In this document: piece after piece, positions 1 to 5,483 of the stretch
Layout of the letters: every line of letters begins with the position of its first letter
Position numbering within the stretch: the first letter of the stretch is position 1
Assembly (NCBI GenBank): GCA_028287455.1
Contig: JAQBPP010000389.1
Location: 1 to 8,471, forward strand
Origin: Bacilli bacterium
GTDB lineage: Bacteria > Bacillota > Bacilli > Tumebacillales > JAQBPP01
Direction: 5' to 3'
DNA length: 8,471 nt
The notes under the pieces: generated by a model
The model's database searches: none
What the model saw: the letters and a program-made list of their open reading frames with translations, nothing else
What the model was told of the DNA's origin: nothing
Position numbers and translations under genes: made by a program

Positions 1-831
1 CTTTTGTAGGAAAGGATACACAATTAGAATAGGTAGAGTAGAAATCACAATAACCGTCATTTTGATCGTCGCTGCCGGCGGGACCGCATCGCCAAATTGC
101 GTGGAATCCCCAATCCCTCCTACTGACAAAATGACGATTTGCCGCAGCCAAACTTGAATGGGCCAGAGCGCCGAATTATTGATATACAATACCGCATTAA
201 AATACTCATTCCAATGACCCACTGCATAAAACAAGGCCAACGAAGCCATGACGGGAGCCGATAGAGGTACGACGATACGCAGCAGAATGCCAAAATCGCT
301 GCAACCGTCAATTCGTGCAGATTCCTCTAATCCCTCTGGCAGCTGCTGAAAAAAATTTCTCAGCAGGATCAGGTTGAATCCACTAATCAATCCTGGGACA
401 ATCAGGGAAGCGATATGATCTAACAGGCCGGTTTCTTTCACAACCAAAAATGTGGGGATCATGCCGCCGCTGAACAGCATGGAAATCACTACCAGCCGCA
501 TCATCACTTTCCCTCCGGCCAAATCCCGCTGGGCCAGCGGATAAGCCATCAGCGCTGTAAAAAGCAAATTGACAAGTGTACCCAAAACCGTAATATAGAT
601 GGTGATGCCTACGCTATGAATGAGGGTACTCGTGGAAAAAATATACCGGTAACCACTTAAGGAAAACTTCGTTGGGAATAAGATAAAGCCTCGTTTTAAA
701 AGCTCTTCCGGTGCTGTAAAGGAAGCGGCCAAAATATAGGCAAAAGGCAGTACACAGAGTAATGCCACCAGTGAGAGCACCAAAAAGTTAGCTGTTTGAA
801 AGATCCGGTCCCCGATGGTTCGCTCAGTCAA
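1..831 (-). CDS. ABC sugar transporter permease, YtcP/LplC (CarB) type, 3' end cut by window edge
   Basis: Second membrane subunit of the sugar importer; it pairs with the LplB-type permease encoded just upstream to form the translocation channel. The frame stays open to base 1, giving 277 residues. The family is usually about 290 and ends soon after the YPFLQK seen at the edge, so roughly a dozen residues are missing. Hydrophobic segments lie near residues 15-35, 73-97, 105-128, 138-160, 180-205 and 255-275. The EAA loop that docks on the ATPase is clear: EESARIDGCSDFGILLRIVV near residue 165. The start is TTG at 829-831, because GGAGGG sits 6 nt upstream and no ATG or GTG in this frame lies near. 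An ATG at 846 is in another frame and stops after five codons. The gap to the upstream permease stop is 19 nt, so the two are probably translated together. Family assignment is secure; substrate unknown. Confidence 0.93.
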   Translation of the reverse strand, partial: MTERTIGDRIFQTANFLVLSLVALLCVLPFAYILAASFTAPEELLKRGFILFPTKFSLSGYRYIFSTSTLIHSVGITIYITVLGTLVNLLFTALMAYPLAQRDLAGGKVMMRLVVISMLFSGGMIPTFLVVKETGLLDHIASLIVPGLISGFNLILLRNFFQQLPEGLEESARIDGCSDFGILLRIVVPLSAPVMASLALFYAVGHWNEYFNAVLYINNSALWPIQVWLRQIVILSVGGIGDSTQFGDAVPPAATIKMTVIVISTLPILIVYPFLQK

Positions 832-837
832 GGCAAT

Positions 838-843
838 CCCTCC
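838..843 (-). promoter_or_regulatory. Ribosome binding site fixing the TTG start of the YtcP-type permease
   Basis: GGAGGG on the minus strand, 6 nt before TTG at 831. It is the only good ribosome site near the beginning of this frame and decides the non-ATG start. Confidence 0.75.
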
Positions 844-850
844 ATTCCGC

Positions 851-1819
851 TCAATAAATGCCTTCTTCTCCGAATTTTTTCACCAAAAAGTTGGCTCCTA
901 CCACCAGCACCAAACCCACGGCAGATTTAAATAGTCCTACAGCGGTACTATAGCTGAAATCTCCATTCTGAATTCCCATCGTGTAGACATAAGTATCAAA
1001 TACTTCTCCTACTTCCCGGTTCATGGAATTCAACATCAAAAAGATTTGCTCAAATCCGGAATCGAGGAAACTGCCAAGCCGTAAAATAAACAGAATCACG
1101 ATCGTACTGCGGATGGCTGGAAGGGTAATGTGCACCATTTGGCGCAGGCGGCCTGCGCCGTCCATGCGGGCCGCTTCATACAACTGCGGATCCACCCCGG
1201 CGAGTGCGGCCAGAAATATAATGGTTCCCCAACCTGTATCCTTCCAAATCACCTGGAACGTAATCAAAGATCGAAACCAGCTGTCACTGAGCAGAAAATT
1301 AATTTTTTGCATACCGAAGCTCGCCAGCATTTCATTGATTACTCCGCCTCCCTCTGCGGAGAAAAGCAAGTACGTGATGCCGACCACCACGACCCAAGAA
1401 ACGAAGTGTGGAATGTAAATCATGGTTTGAATAACCCGTTTAAAAACTTCCTTGCGCATTTCATTGAGCAGCAAGGCGATGATAATCGGCAGTGGGAAAA
1501 AGAAAATCAAGTTATACAGCGCCAGTATTAAGGTATTGCGAAACAGCAACCAAAACGTATCTTCACTGAAAAAATACGTAAAGTGCTGAAATCCCACCCA
1601 TTTACTGCCAGCAAATCCGAGAAAGGGCTGATAATTTTGAAAAGCAATGAGTACGCCCAACATCGGTACGTATTTGTAAATCAGAAAATAGAGTACCCCC
1701 GGCAGCAGCATGAAGTAAAACATCAAATGCCGTTTGAAGCGGCGATGAAGCGCTCGATTGTTCTTAACAAGCTTCCTTCTGACCAGCTGCTTTTCGGGTG
1801 AGGTCTGTACAATGGCCAC
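851..1819 (-). CDS. ABC sugar transporter permease, LplB type
   Basis: First membrane subunit of a carbohydrate ABC importer, 322 residues, normal for the LplB/YteP group. After a basic N-terminal tail (residues 11-31, many K/R) comes the family-typical first helix with LLPGVLYFLIYKYVPMLGV (38-56). Further hydrophobic segments lie near 92-118, 128-153, 182-206, 235-258 and 293-316, giving six helices. The EAA cytoplasmic loop that contacts the ATPase is at 214-234 (YEAARMDGAGRL followed by ITLPAI). The conserved C-terminal stretch QNGDFSYSTAVGLFKS (284-299) is present, ending in GEEGIY. The start is GTG, with GAGGGGG 7 nt upstream. The gene lies 34 nt after the second glycosidase-like gene and 19 nt before the other permease. 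It should form a heterodimer with that permease. No ATPase gene is in the window, so a shared MsmX-like ATPase is the likely energy source (inference). Confidence 0.96.
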   Translation of the reverse strand: MAIVQTSPEKQLVRRKLVKNNRALHRRFKRHLMFYFMLLPGVLYFLIYKYVPMLGVLIAFQNYQPFLGFAGSKWVGFQHFTYFFSEDTFWLLFRNTLILALYNLIFFFPLPIIIALLLNEMRKEVFKRVIQTMIYIPHFVSWVVVVGITYLLFSAEGGGVINEMLASFGMQKINFLLSDSWFRSLITFQVIWKDTGWGTIIFLAALAGVDPQLYEAARMDGAGRLRQMVHITLPAIRSTIVILFILRLGSFLDSGFEQIFLMLNSMNREVGEVFDTYVYTMGIQNGDFSYSTAVGLFKSAVGLVLVVGANFLVKKFGEEGIY

Positions 1820-1826
1820 TACGTGT

Positions 1827-1833
1827 CCCCCTC
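1827..1833 (-). promoter_or_regulatory. Ribosome binding site fixing the GTG start of the LplB-type permease
   Basis: GAGGGGG on the minus strand, 7 nt before the GTG at 1817-1819. No in-frame ATG lies closer to a comparable site. Confidence 0.75.
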
Positions 1834-1853
1834 AAAAATTGATTACTAGTGCC

Positions 1854-2759
1854 TTATGTCTTATTTGGCCAATGCCATCCGAGTAGATCATCGCTCCAGG
1901 CGATTCCAATGCACGCATGCGTATCAAAGATTACTTGTTCATCTTCCGGACCTGTTCCGTGAAAAAACATGAGAAACTTTTCTATGCCAGGAACGGATCG
2001 GCAATCCAAGACGAAACCGGCAGTGATTCTTCCTTTGGCCCAGTCCCATTCCTGCTGTCCCAAAATCAACAACTGATCGTCATGAATCCAATGCCGCAGA
2101 TTAGTTGACCTCATGATCCCGATTCCATTCTTTGGTGAGTGGAACATGACGTATTGTTTCTGAACACGCAGAATACAGACATTTTCCCCAGCGTTTTCAT
2201 TTCCGAAATAAGTCCAATTCTTCAGATCGTAAGAAAACGATGAGCTGACACCATTCTGTTTGTAGAAGCACCACCATTTCCCGGGTTCATCCGCATCCTC
2301 CACCAGAAAAGGGTCGATCATGCGGCCCATTCGTTCCATTGGAACATGTTCTCCCTTGAGCTGCAGCAATTCGGGTTCGGACCAATGCATAAGATCAAGA
2401 CTCTCCATCAACCAGATGCGGCAATCCGCGTTTCCATGTTTCTCACCATTTGGCCGTGGATAGGTTTGGAGGCATACGAGCCAGCGATCGTTGTATCGAA
2501 TCAGGTTACCAGGACTCGAATAATTCAAGTTTTGGTCTTTTGGGGTTAACTTCTGCGGTTTCGTCCACTTCACCAAATCATGACTTTCGCTCATGGCCAA
2601 ATACATATAAACTTTTCCGTTGCTCTCCGTCTCAACCAAGGTATAGAAGAGCCGAAAAACACCTTCGTGAAAAATGGCAGTCGGATCGCGAAATGCGGTC
2701 CAACTGTCACCCTTCAGCAATACGGGCGATGGAATGTTCTTCAAATTCAATCCAGACAA
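1854..2759 (-). CDS. Five-bladed beta-propeller glycosidase-like protein (GH43/GH32/GH117-like), cytoplasmic
   Basis: Probable glycoside hydrolase or related carbohydrate-active protein of about 301 residues; the exact family was not recognised. An S/x-[DN]-L-x-x-W motif appears five times at fairly regular spacing (SHDLVKW ~61, SLDLMHW ~120, SYDLKNW ~176, STNLRHW ~219, SDDLLGW ~289), as expected for five propeller blades. Candidate acidic residues are D25 in FRDPTAIF (family-like nucleophile/base position), D149 in RMIDPFL and E192 in AGENVCIL; the triad is inferred from spacing. No signal peptide or membrane segment is seen, so it should act inside the cell on imported sugar. The start is taken as TTG 2757-2759, with GGAGGT 6 nt upstream; an upstream TTG at 2778-2780 would add an unlikely glycine-rich MGGGGAE and has no ribosome site. 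The gap to the upstream GH43 stop is 25 nt. It could also be a lectin-like or phosphorylase relative. Confidence 0.75.
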   Translation of the reverse strand: MSGLNLKNIPSPVLLKGDSWTAFRDPTAIFHEGVFRLFYTLVETESNGKVYMYLAMSESHDLVKWTKPQKLTPKDQNLNYSSPGNLIRYNDRWLVCLQTYPRPNGEKHGNADCRIWLMESLDLMHWSEPELLQLKGEHVPMERMGRMIDPFLVEDADEPGKWWCFYKQNGVSSSFSYDLKNWTYFGNENAGENVCILRVQKQYVMFHSPKNGIGIMRSTNLRHWIHDDQLLILGQQEWDWAKGRITAGFVLDCRSVPGIEKFLMFFHGTGPEDEQVIFDTHACIGIAWSDDLLGWHWPNKT

Positions 2760-2765
2760 TTCTGC

Positions 2766-2771
2766 ACCTCC
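2766..2771 (-). promoter_or_regulatory. Ribosome binding site fixing the TTG start of the propeller protein
   Basis: GGAGGT on the minus strand followed 6 nt later by TTG at 2759. The longer in-frame start at 2780 would place this site inside the coding region as a Gly-rich run, so the shorter protein is preferred. Confidence 0.7.
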
Positions 2772-2784
2772 ACCACCCAATTAA

Positions 2785-3684
2785 TTAGTTCCTATCCGAA
2801 ACCGGGAGTAGAGGACGAATTCTGCCATCAACATCGAATTCCACCCTTAAAGCCCCGGGTCTATCCCGGAACGGCGCATGGGAGTCATTGCCAAAAAAAG
2901 TACTCCACCACTGCCCGTCCTTGTCTTGAAAAAACATGTTGTGTCCTCCATATGGAACTGCCACATAGCGGTCGCTATAGGGTCCATATAAATGATCCGA
3001 GCTCGCCACACAGCAATGGTAATCGCCGTCGATGAACTCCGCACCAGCCAAATGATATCGGCCATTCGCTTTGAACAAAAAGGATCCCTCAAAGCCTACA
3101 TGCTCGGCATTGGCCGGGCGGAGAACCTGAAGGCTCTCCGCCAGCGCAGTCATGTCATCGGTCATTCGAGCGATTTTGCCGTTATCGCATAGGAAATAGA
3201 CGTGGCCGTCATCTTCCTCAAAGAGTGAAGCGTCGATATGCGGGCTAAGCGGAGCATTAGCGGCAATATGGTCAACGTAAGGACCTTCCGCCTTGCCGCT
3301 GACACTTCTCAATAAGCCGTTCCCAAGTCTGGGAATACTGTACGTAATCCAGTAGGTCCCTTTTAGGAAATGAATCTCCGGTGCCCAGAGCGGACGAAAA
3401 GGCGCTTCATCACGAACTGCTATCTTCCTCTGCCAGGTGCCATCGCGGTCAATATTCCACACCGTGGATCTTTTGCGGGGTTCCGTGATTACCGGTACCC
3501 AGTTTTCGAGATCGTCCGACTTCCACACTTGGATATCTCCAGTAACGGCCCACCAATCGGGATATCCAGTCGTTCCTGTCAAATAATAGAGACCGTCACC
3601 ACCCAGGCATATCGATGTATCTCGGATCGGATAGTCGAACAATGGTCTGAACTCTTGCGGCAATCTGAAATTTAATTTGCTCAT
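2785..3684 (-). CDS. Glycoside hydrolase family 43 enzyme, cytoplasmic
   Basis: Glycosidase of the GH43 five-bladed propeller family, 299 residues, which is short and limited to the catalytic domain. The three expected acidic positions are visible: D22 in YPIRDTSI (base), D151 in PHIDASLFEEDDG (pKa modulator, followed by the typical D-G-x-x-Y-F-L), and E199 in VGFEGSFLF (acid). WAPEIH at 100-105 and H248 in GGHNMFF, the histidine often found in the propeller channel of this family, also fit. No signal peptide, carbohydrate-binding module or C-terminal beta-sandwich is present, so it most likely trims imported short oligosaccharides in the cytoplasm. Family members are commonly beta-xylosidases, alpha-L-arabinofuranosidases or exo-arabinanases; the sequence alone does not choose. 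The ATG start has AGGA 7 nt upstream. It follows the binding protein by 43 nt and precedes the second propeller gene by 25 nt. Confidence 0.92.
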   Translation of the reverse strand: MSKLNFRLPQEFRPLFDYPIRDTSICLGGDGLYYLTGTTGYPDWWAVTGDIQVWKSDDLENWVPVITEPRKRSTVWNIDRDGTWQRKIAVRDEAPFRPLWAPEIHFLKGTYWITYSIPRLGNGLLRSVSGKAEGPYVDHIAANAPLSPHIDASLFEEDDGHVYFLCDNGKIARMTDDMTALAESLQVLRPANAEHVGFEGSFLFKANGRYHLAGAEFIDGDYHCCVASSDHLYGPYSDRYVAVPYGGHNMFFQDKDGQWWSTFFGNDSHAPFRDRPGALRVEFDVDGRIRPLLPVSDRN

Positions 3685-3727
3685 ATCAGCATCCTATCCT
3701 TATTCGGGAATCCAAAGTTTTCTCGAC

Positions 3728-5218
3728 TTATTTCTGGGCTTGGTTTTTATTGTAATCAGCAGTATATTCCTGGATGACTTGGTCCCCGCCGTCTTTCTGC
3801 CATTTGGCCACTGCATCATCCCATCCTTTGTCGTCGATTTGCCCCAAAATGTATTTGACTTCTGCATCGGTAATATTTTGATCCAACTGCTTACCTTTGG
3901 TGTTATAGGTTGTGGATGTTACGGGAGCACTGGAATCCACCACAGCCAGCTTTTCATTATCCTTAAACAGTTGAATGATTTTAACCCTTAATGGCGTGAT
4001 ATCTCCTTGATTCCCAGCCGTTTGATCATCCCATTTGAAATTCACAATATCCAATACGCCGGGGGCATTGGCGATTTTTGTCACCTTTCCGTTATCCATT
4101 GTATAATCGGAGCCTTGCACGCCCATGTTAAACAGATCATCCATTTGCGGGTCTCCTAATTTATCGAGAAAGCCCAAAATTTGTTTGAGTTTAGTTTCGG
4201 AAGTCACAGTGGTTTTGGGAATGACGATCAAGGAATCATACCCGCTATTGGCTCTGACACGCTGCCCCAGCGGTCCGTCGAAGTTTTCCTGCACGTCGAT
4301 TTGCGCTTTCGGATCCGCCTTGAGCAGATCAGTATGCCGCGAGTCTCCATCATCAATAACGGAAAAATACATCCCGGCTTTTTCCTGATTAAAATAATCA
4401 TACTTGGGAGCAATCGGGAAATCGTTGTTGACCAGTTTTTCGCTGTTCATCTTCCGCAAAAGCGCGAGTGCGTCTTTAAATTGCGGATACATAAAAGACG
4501 GCGCTACCTTGCCATTTTGAATCCCCCAACCGTTGGGAGCTCCTAGATACAGGGCGATTTGTTTCAGCAGTTCCATGCTCTTGTCGTCTTGGATGCCAAA
4601 TGTATCATTTTTGCCGTCTTTATTTGGATCATTGAGAGTAAAAGCTTTTGCGACATTGTAAATGTCATCGACAGTTTTCGGCATGGACAGACCAAGATTG
4701 TCCAGCCAGTCCTTCCGGATGATCAAGCCATAACGAGCCAGCACACGTTCGCGGGGAATTCCGTATAAATGACCGTCCACATTGTTGTTTTGGATCGCCA
4801 CCGAAGTGAGTTTGCTTAGATTTTTATAATCCTTGAGATAGGGCTTTAGATCCCAAAACATGCCCGACTGCTGCGCATTCATTTGGGCCGATGCCCGGGT
4901 ATTTCGCATCAGCATTAAATCCGGAAGATTTCCGGCAGCGATCGTGGCGTTCACTTTATCGTCATATGTGGTGGCCGGAACCCAGGTGATATCGAGCTTT
5001 GTGTTCGTATAATGTTCGAGTTTCAGGAAGGAGGGATTATCCGGTTTCGGCGGTTCCGGCCCTTGTTGAATCATCATCACCTTAAGCTGCAGAGCATCTG
5101 CTCCGTTGTTGTTATCCGCTGTCTGTTTCGCGGAACCGCATGCGGAAAGTACCGTCCCTCCTAATACAATCATCCCAAGCAAAGTGCTTGATGACTTGAG
5201 TAACTGTTTTCCTCTCAT
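3728..5218 (-). CDS. Extracellular sugar-binding lipoprotein of an ABC transporter (LplA/YtcQ type)
   Basis: Captures the sugar outside the cell and delivers it to the two permeases. 496 residues, normal for this family. The start is ATG at 5218 (MRGKQLLKSS), because AAGGGGG lies 7 nt upstream; the frame remains open for ten more codons from an ATG at 5248, but that would place the ribosome site inside the gene and spoil the signal peptide. The lipoprotein signal peptide has a basic N-terminus, a hydrophobic core, and lipobox LSAC with the lipidated cysteine at residue 27, followed by a short linker. Mature-protein family marks include YGIPRERVLARYGLIIRKDW (about 153-172) and the Ca-binding-like DPNKDGKND loop (about 197-205). 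It is the first gene of the operon, preceded by a regulatory region with activator repeats and a cre box. The ligand is unknown. Confidence 0.95.
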   Translation of the reverse strand: MRGKQLLKSSSTLLGMIVLGGTVLSACGSAKQTADNNNGADALQLKVMMIQQGPEPPKPDNPSFLKLEHYTNTKLDITWVPATTYDDKVNATIAAGNLPDLMLMRNTRASAQMNAQQSGMFWDLKPYLKDYKNLSKLTSVAIQNNNVDGHLYGIPRERVLARYGLIIRKDWLDNLGLSMPKTVDDIYNVAKAFTLNDPNKDGKNDTFGIQDDKSMELLKQIALYLGAPNGWGIQNGKVAPSFMYPQFKDALALLRKMNSEKLVNNDFPIAPKYDYFNQEKAGMYFSVIDDGDSRHTDLLKADPKAQIDVQENFDGPLGQRVRANSGYDSLIVIPKTTVTSETKLKQILGFLDKLGDPQMDDLFNMGVQGSDYTMDNGKVTKIANAPGVLDIVNFKWDDQTAGNQGDITPLRVKIIQLFKDNEKLAVVDSSAPVTSTTYNTKGKQLDQNITDAEVKYILGQIDDKGWDDAVAKWQKDGGDQVIQEYTADYNKNQAQK

Positions 5219-5225
5219 AGAAATA

Positions 5226-5232
5226 CCCCCTT
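5226..5232 (-). promoter_or_regulatory. Ribosome binding site of the sugar-binding lipoprotein
   Basis: AAGGGGG on the minus strand, 7 nt before ATG 5218. It selects this ATG over the in-frame ATG at 5248. Confidence 0.75.
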
Positions 5233-5248
5233 GTAATCTGAGCATCAT

Positions 5249-5262
5249 GGTAAACGCTTACA
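5249..5262 (-). promoter_or_regulatory. cre box (CcpA-type operator) in the operon leader
   Basis: TGTAAGCGTTTACC matches the consensus TGWAARCGYTWNCW at 13 of 14 positions and is nearly palindromic (GTAA ... TTAC). It lies 31-44 nt upstream of the binding-protein ATG. It would be downstream of the candidate promoter, the position where CcpA blocks elongation. A LacI-family repressor with a similar operator is an alternative. Confidence 0.7.
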
Positions 5263-5290
5263 GCGGTATATAGCTGATATCACCACTCTG
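5259..5290 (-). repeat. 32-bp near-duplicate of a permease coding segment in the operon leader
   Basis: Aligned to bases 938-970 inside the LplB-type permease gene, 29 of 32 bases match, with one single-base gap and the same orientation. Read on the minus strand it encodes QSGDISY, then after a one-base shift TAV, against QNGDFSYSTAV in the intact permease. This may be the remnant of a lost permease gene copy, or chance. The first four bases overlap the cre box. Confidence 0.45.
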
Positions 5291-5294
5291 CTTC

Positions 5295-5322
5295 ATTTCT
5301 CACTATATAGAATGTGAAAATT
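5295..5322. promoter_or_regulatory. Imperfect dyad overlapping the candidate -10 region
   Basis: Arms ATTTCTCAC (5295-5303) and GTGAAAATT (5314-5322) are inverted copies matching at 7 of 9 positions around a 10-nt AT-rich centre. The centre contains the candidate -10 box TATATA. It could be an additional operator; no regulator is assigned. Confidence 0.3.
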
Positions 5323-5333
5323 ACTCTCTACAA
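5304..5333 (-). promoter_or_regulatory. Candidate promoter of the sugar transport/glycosidase operon
   Basis: A -35-like TTGTAG (5328-5333) and -10 TATATA (5304-5309) are separated by 18 nt on the minus strand. The weak -35 is what is expected at a promoter that needs an activator, and the nearest copy of the regulator-like repeat (5330-5347) overlaps it by 4 bases. Transcription would begin near 5297, leaving a leader of about 80 nt that holds the cre box. Confidence 0.4.
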
Positions 5334-5347
5334 TCCTTGCGGCAGAT
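5330..5347 (-). promoter_or_regulatory. Third copy of the putative AraC-type operator, next to the -35 box
   Basis: ATCTGCCGCAAGGATTGT fits the pattern RTCTGCCNNNADGATTRT derived from the two tandem repeats upstream. It overlaps the candidate -35 by 4 bases, a typical position for an AraC-family activator that contacts RNA polymerase. Confidence 0.45.
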
Positions 5348-5397
5348 TCTAAGCAAAGAAGGGTGTATTGATTCCGATTTCAGGGGGAAATCCAGTA

Positions 5398-5439
5398 AAT
5401 AATCATGAGGGCAGACAGAATAATCATATTGGCAGATGG
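5398..5439 (-). promoter_or_regulatory. Two tandem 21-bp direct repeats, putative operator of the AraC-type regulator
   Basis: Copy one (5398-5418) and copy two (5419-5439) have exactly 21-bp spacing. On the minus strand they read GTCTGCCCTCATGATTATT and ATCTGCCAATATGATTATT. A 21-bp period is two helical turns and is the classic layout of AraC-family half-sites, each bound by the two helix-turn-helix motifs of one subunit. They lie between the end of the regulator gene and the operon it probably controls. Part of a further copy (GTGATTACT, 5440-5448) continues the same phase into the terminator tail. Confidence 0.6.
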
Positions 5440-5449
5440 AGTAATCACG

Positions 5450-5483
5450 AAAAAGGAGTCCGGTAAGCTAATCCACGGACTCC
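5450..5483 (-). terminator. Intrinsic terminator of the regulator gene, overlapping its last codons
   Basis: On the minus strand the perfect 8-bp stem GGAGTCCG / CGGACTCC (5476-5483 and 5455-5462) encloses a 13-nt loop and is followed by TTTTT. The 5' arm encodes the residues just before the C-terminus, and the TAG stop (5468-5470) lies in the loop. It separates the regulator transcript from the transport operon. Confidence 0.85.

Noticed and set aside
920..926. GGCAGAT inside the permease gene resembling part of the operator motif
   Set aside because: Only seven bases match and the second half of the motif is absent; expected by chance.
1023..1801. Several plus-strand open frames of 70-130 codons opposite the LplB-type permease
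   Set aside because: They lie antisense to a gene with clear family motifs, have no recognisable domains, and overlap one another in different frames.
2757..2780. Longer start for the second propeller protein, beginning MGGGGAE
   Set aside because: The glycine run is the ribosome binding site translated; TTG 2757-2759 is at proper distance behind it.
2450..3035. Plus-strand open frames of 112 and 151 codons opposite the two propeller genes
   Set aside because: Antisense shadows: the minus-strand proteins have intact blade and catalytic motifs, and the plus-strand translations show no domain.
5219..5248. Ten-codon N-terminal extension of the binding protein
   Set aside because: It contains the ribosome binding site and would put non-signal residues before the lipoprotein signal peptide.
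5440..5448. Possible third tandem operator copy in the terminator tail
   Set aside because: Only the GTGATTACT half is recognisable; the TCTGCC half is replaced by terminator sequence, so it is not called as a full site.
5398..5450. Short tandem repeats considered as a CRISPR array
   Set aside because: Only two full copies, 21-bp period without spacers, and position in front of an operon; an operator explains them better.
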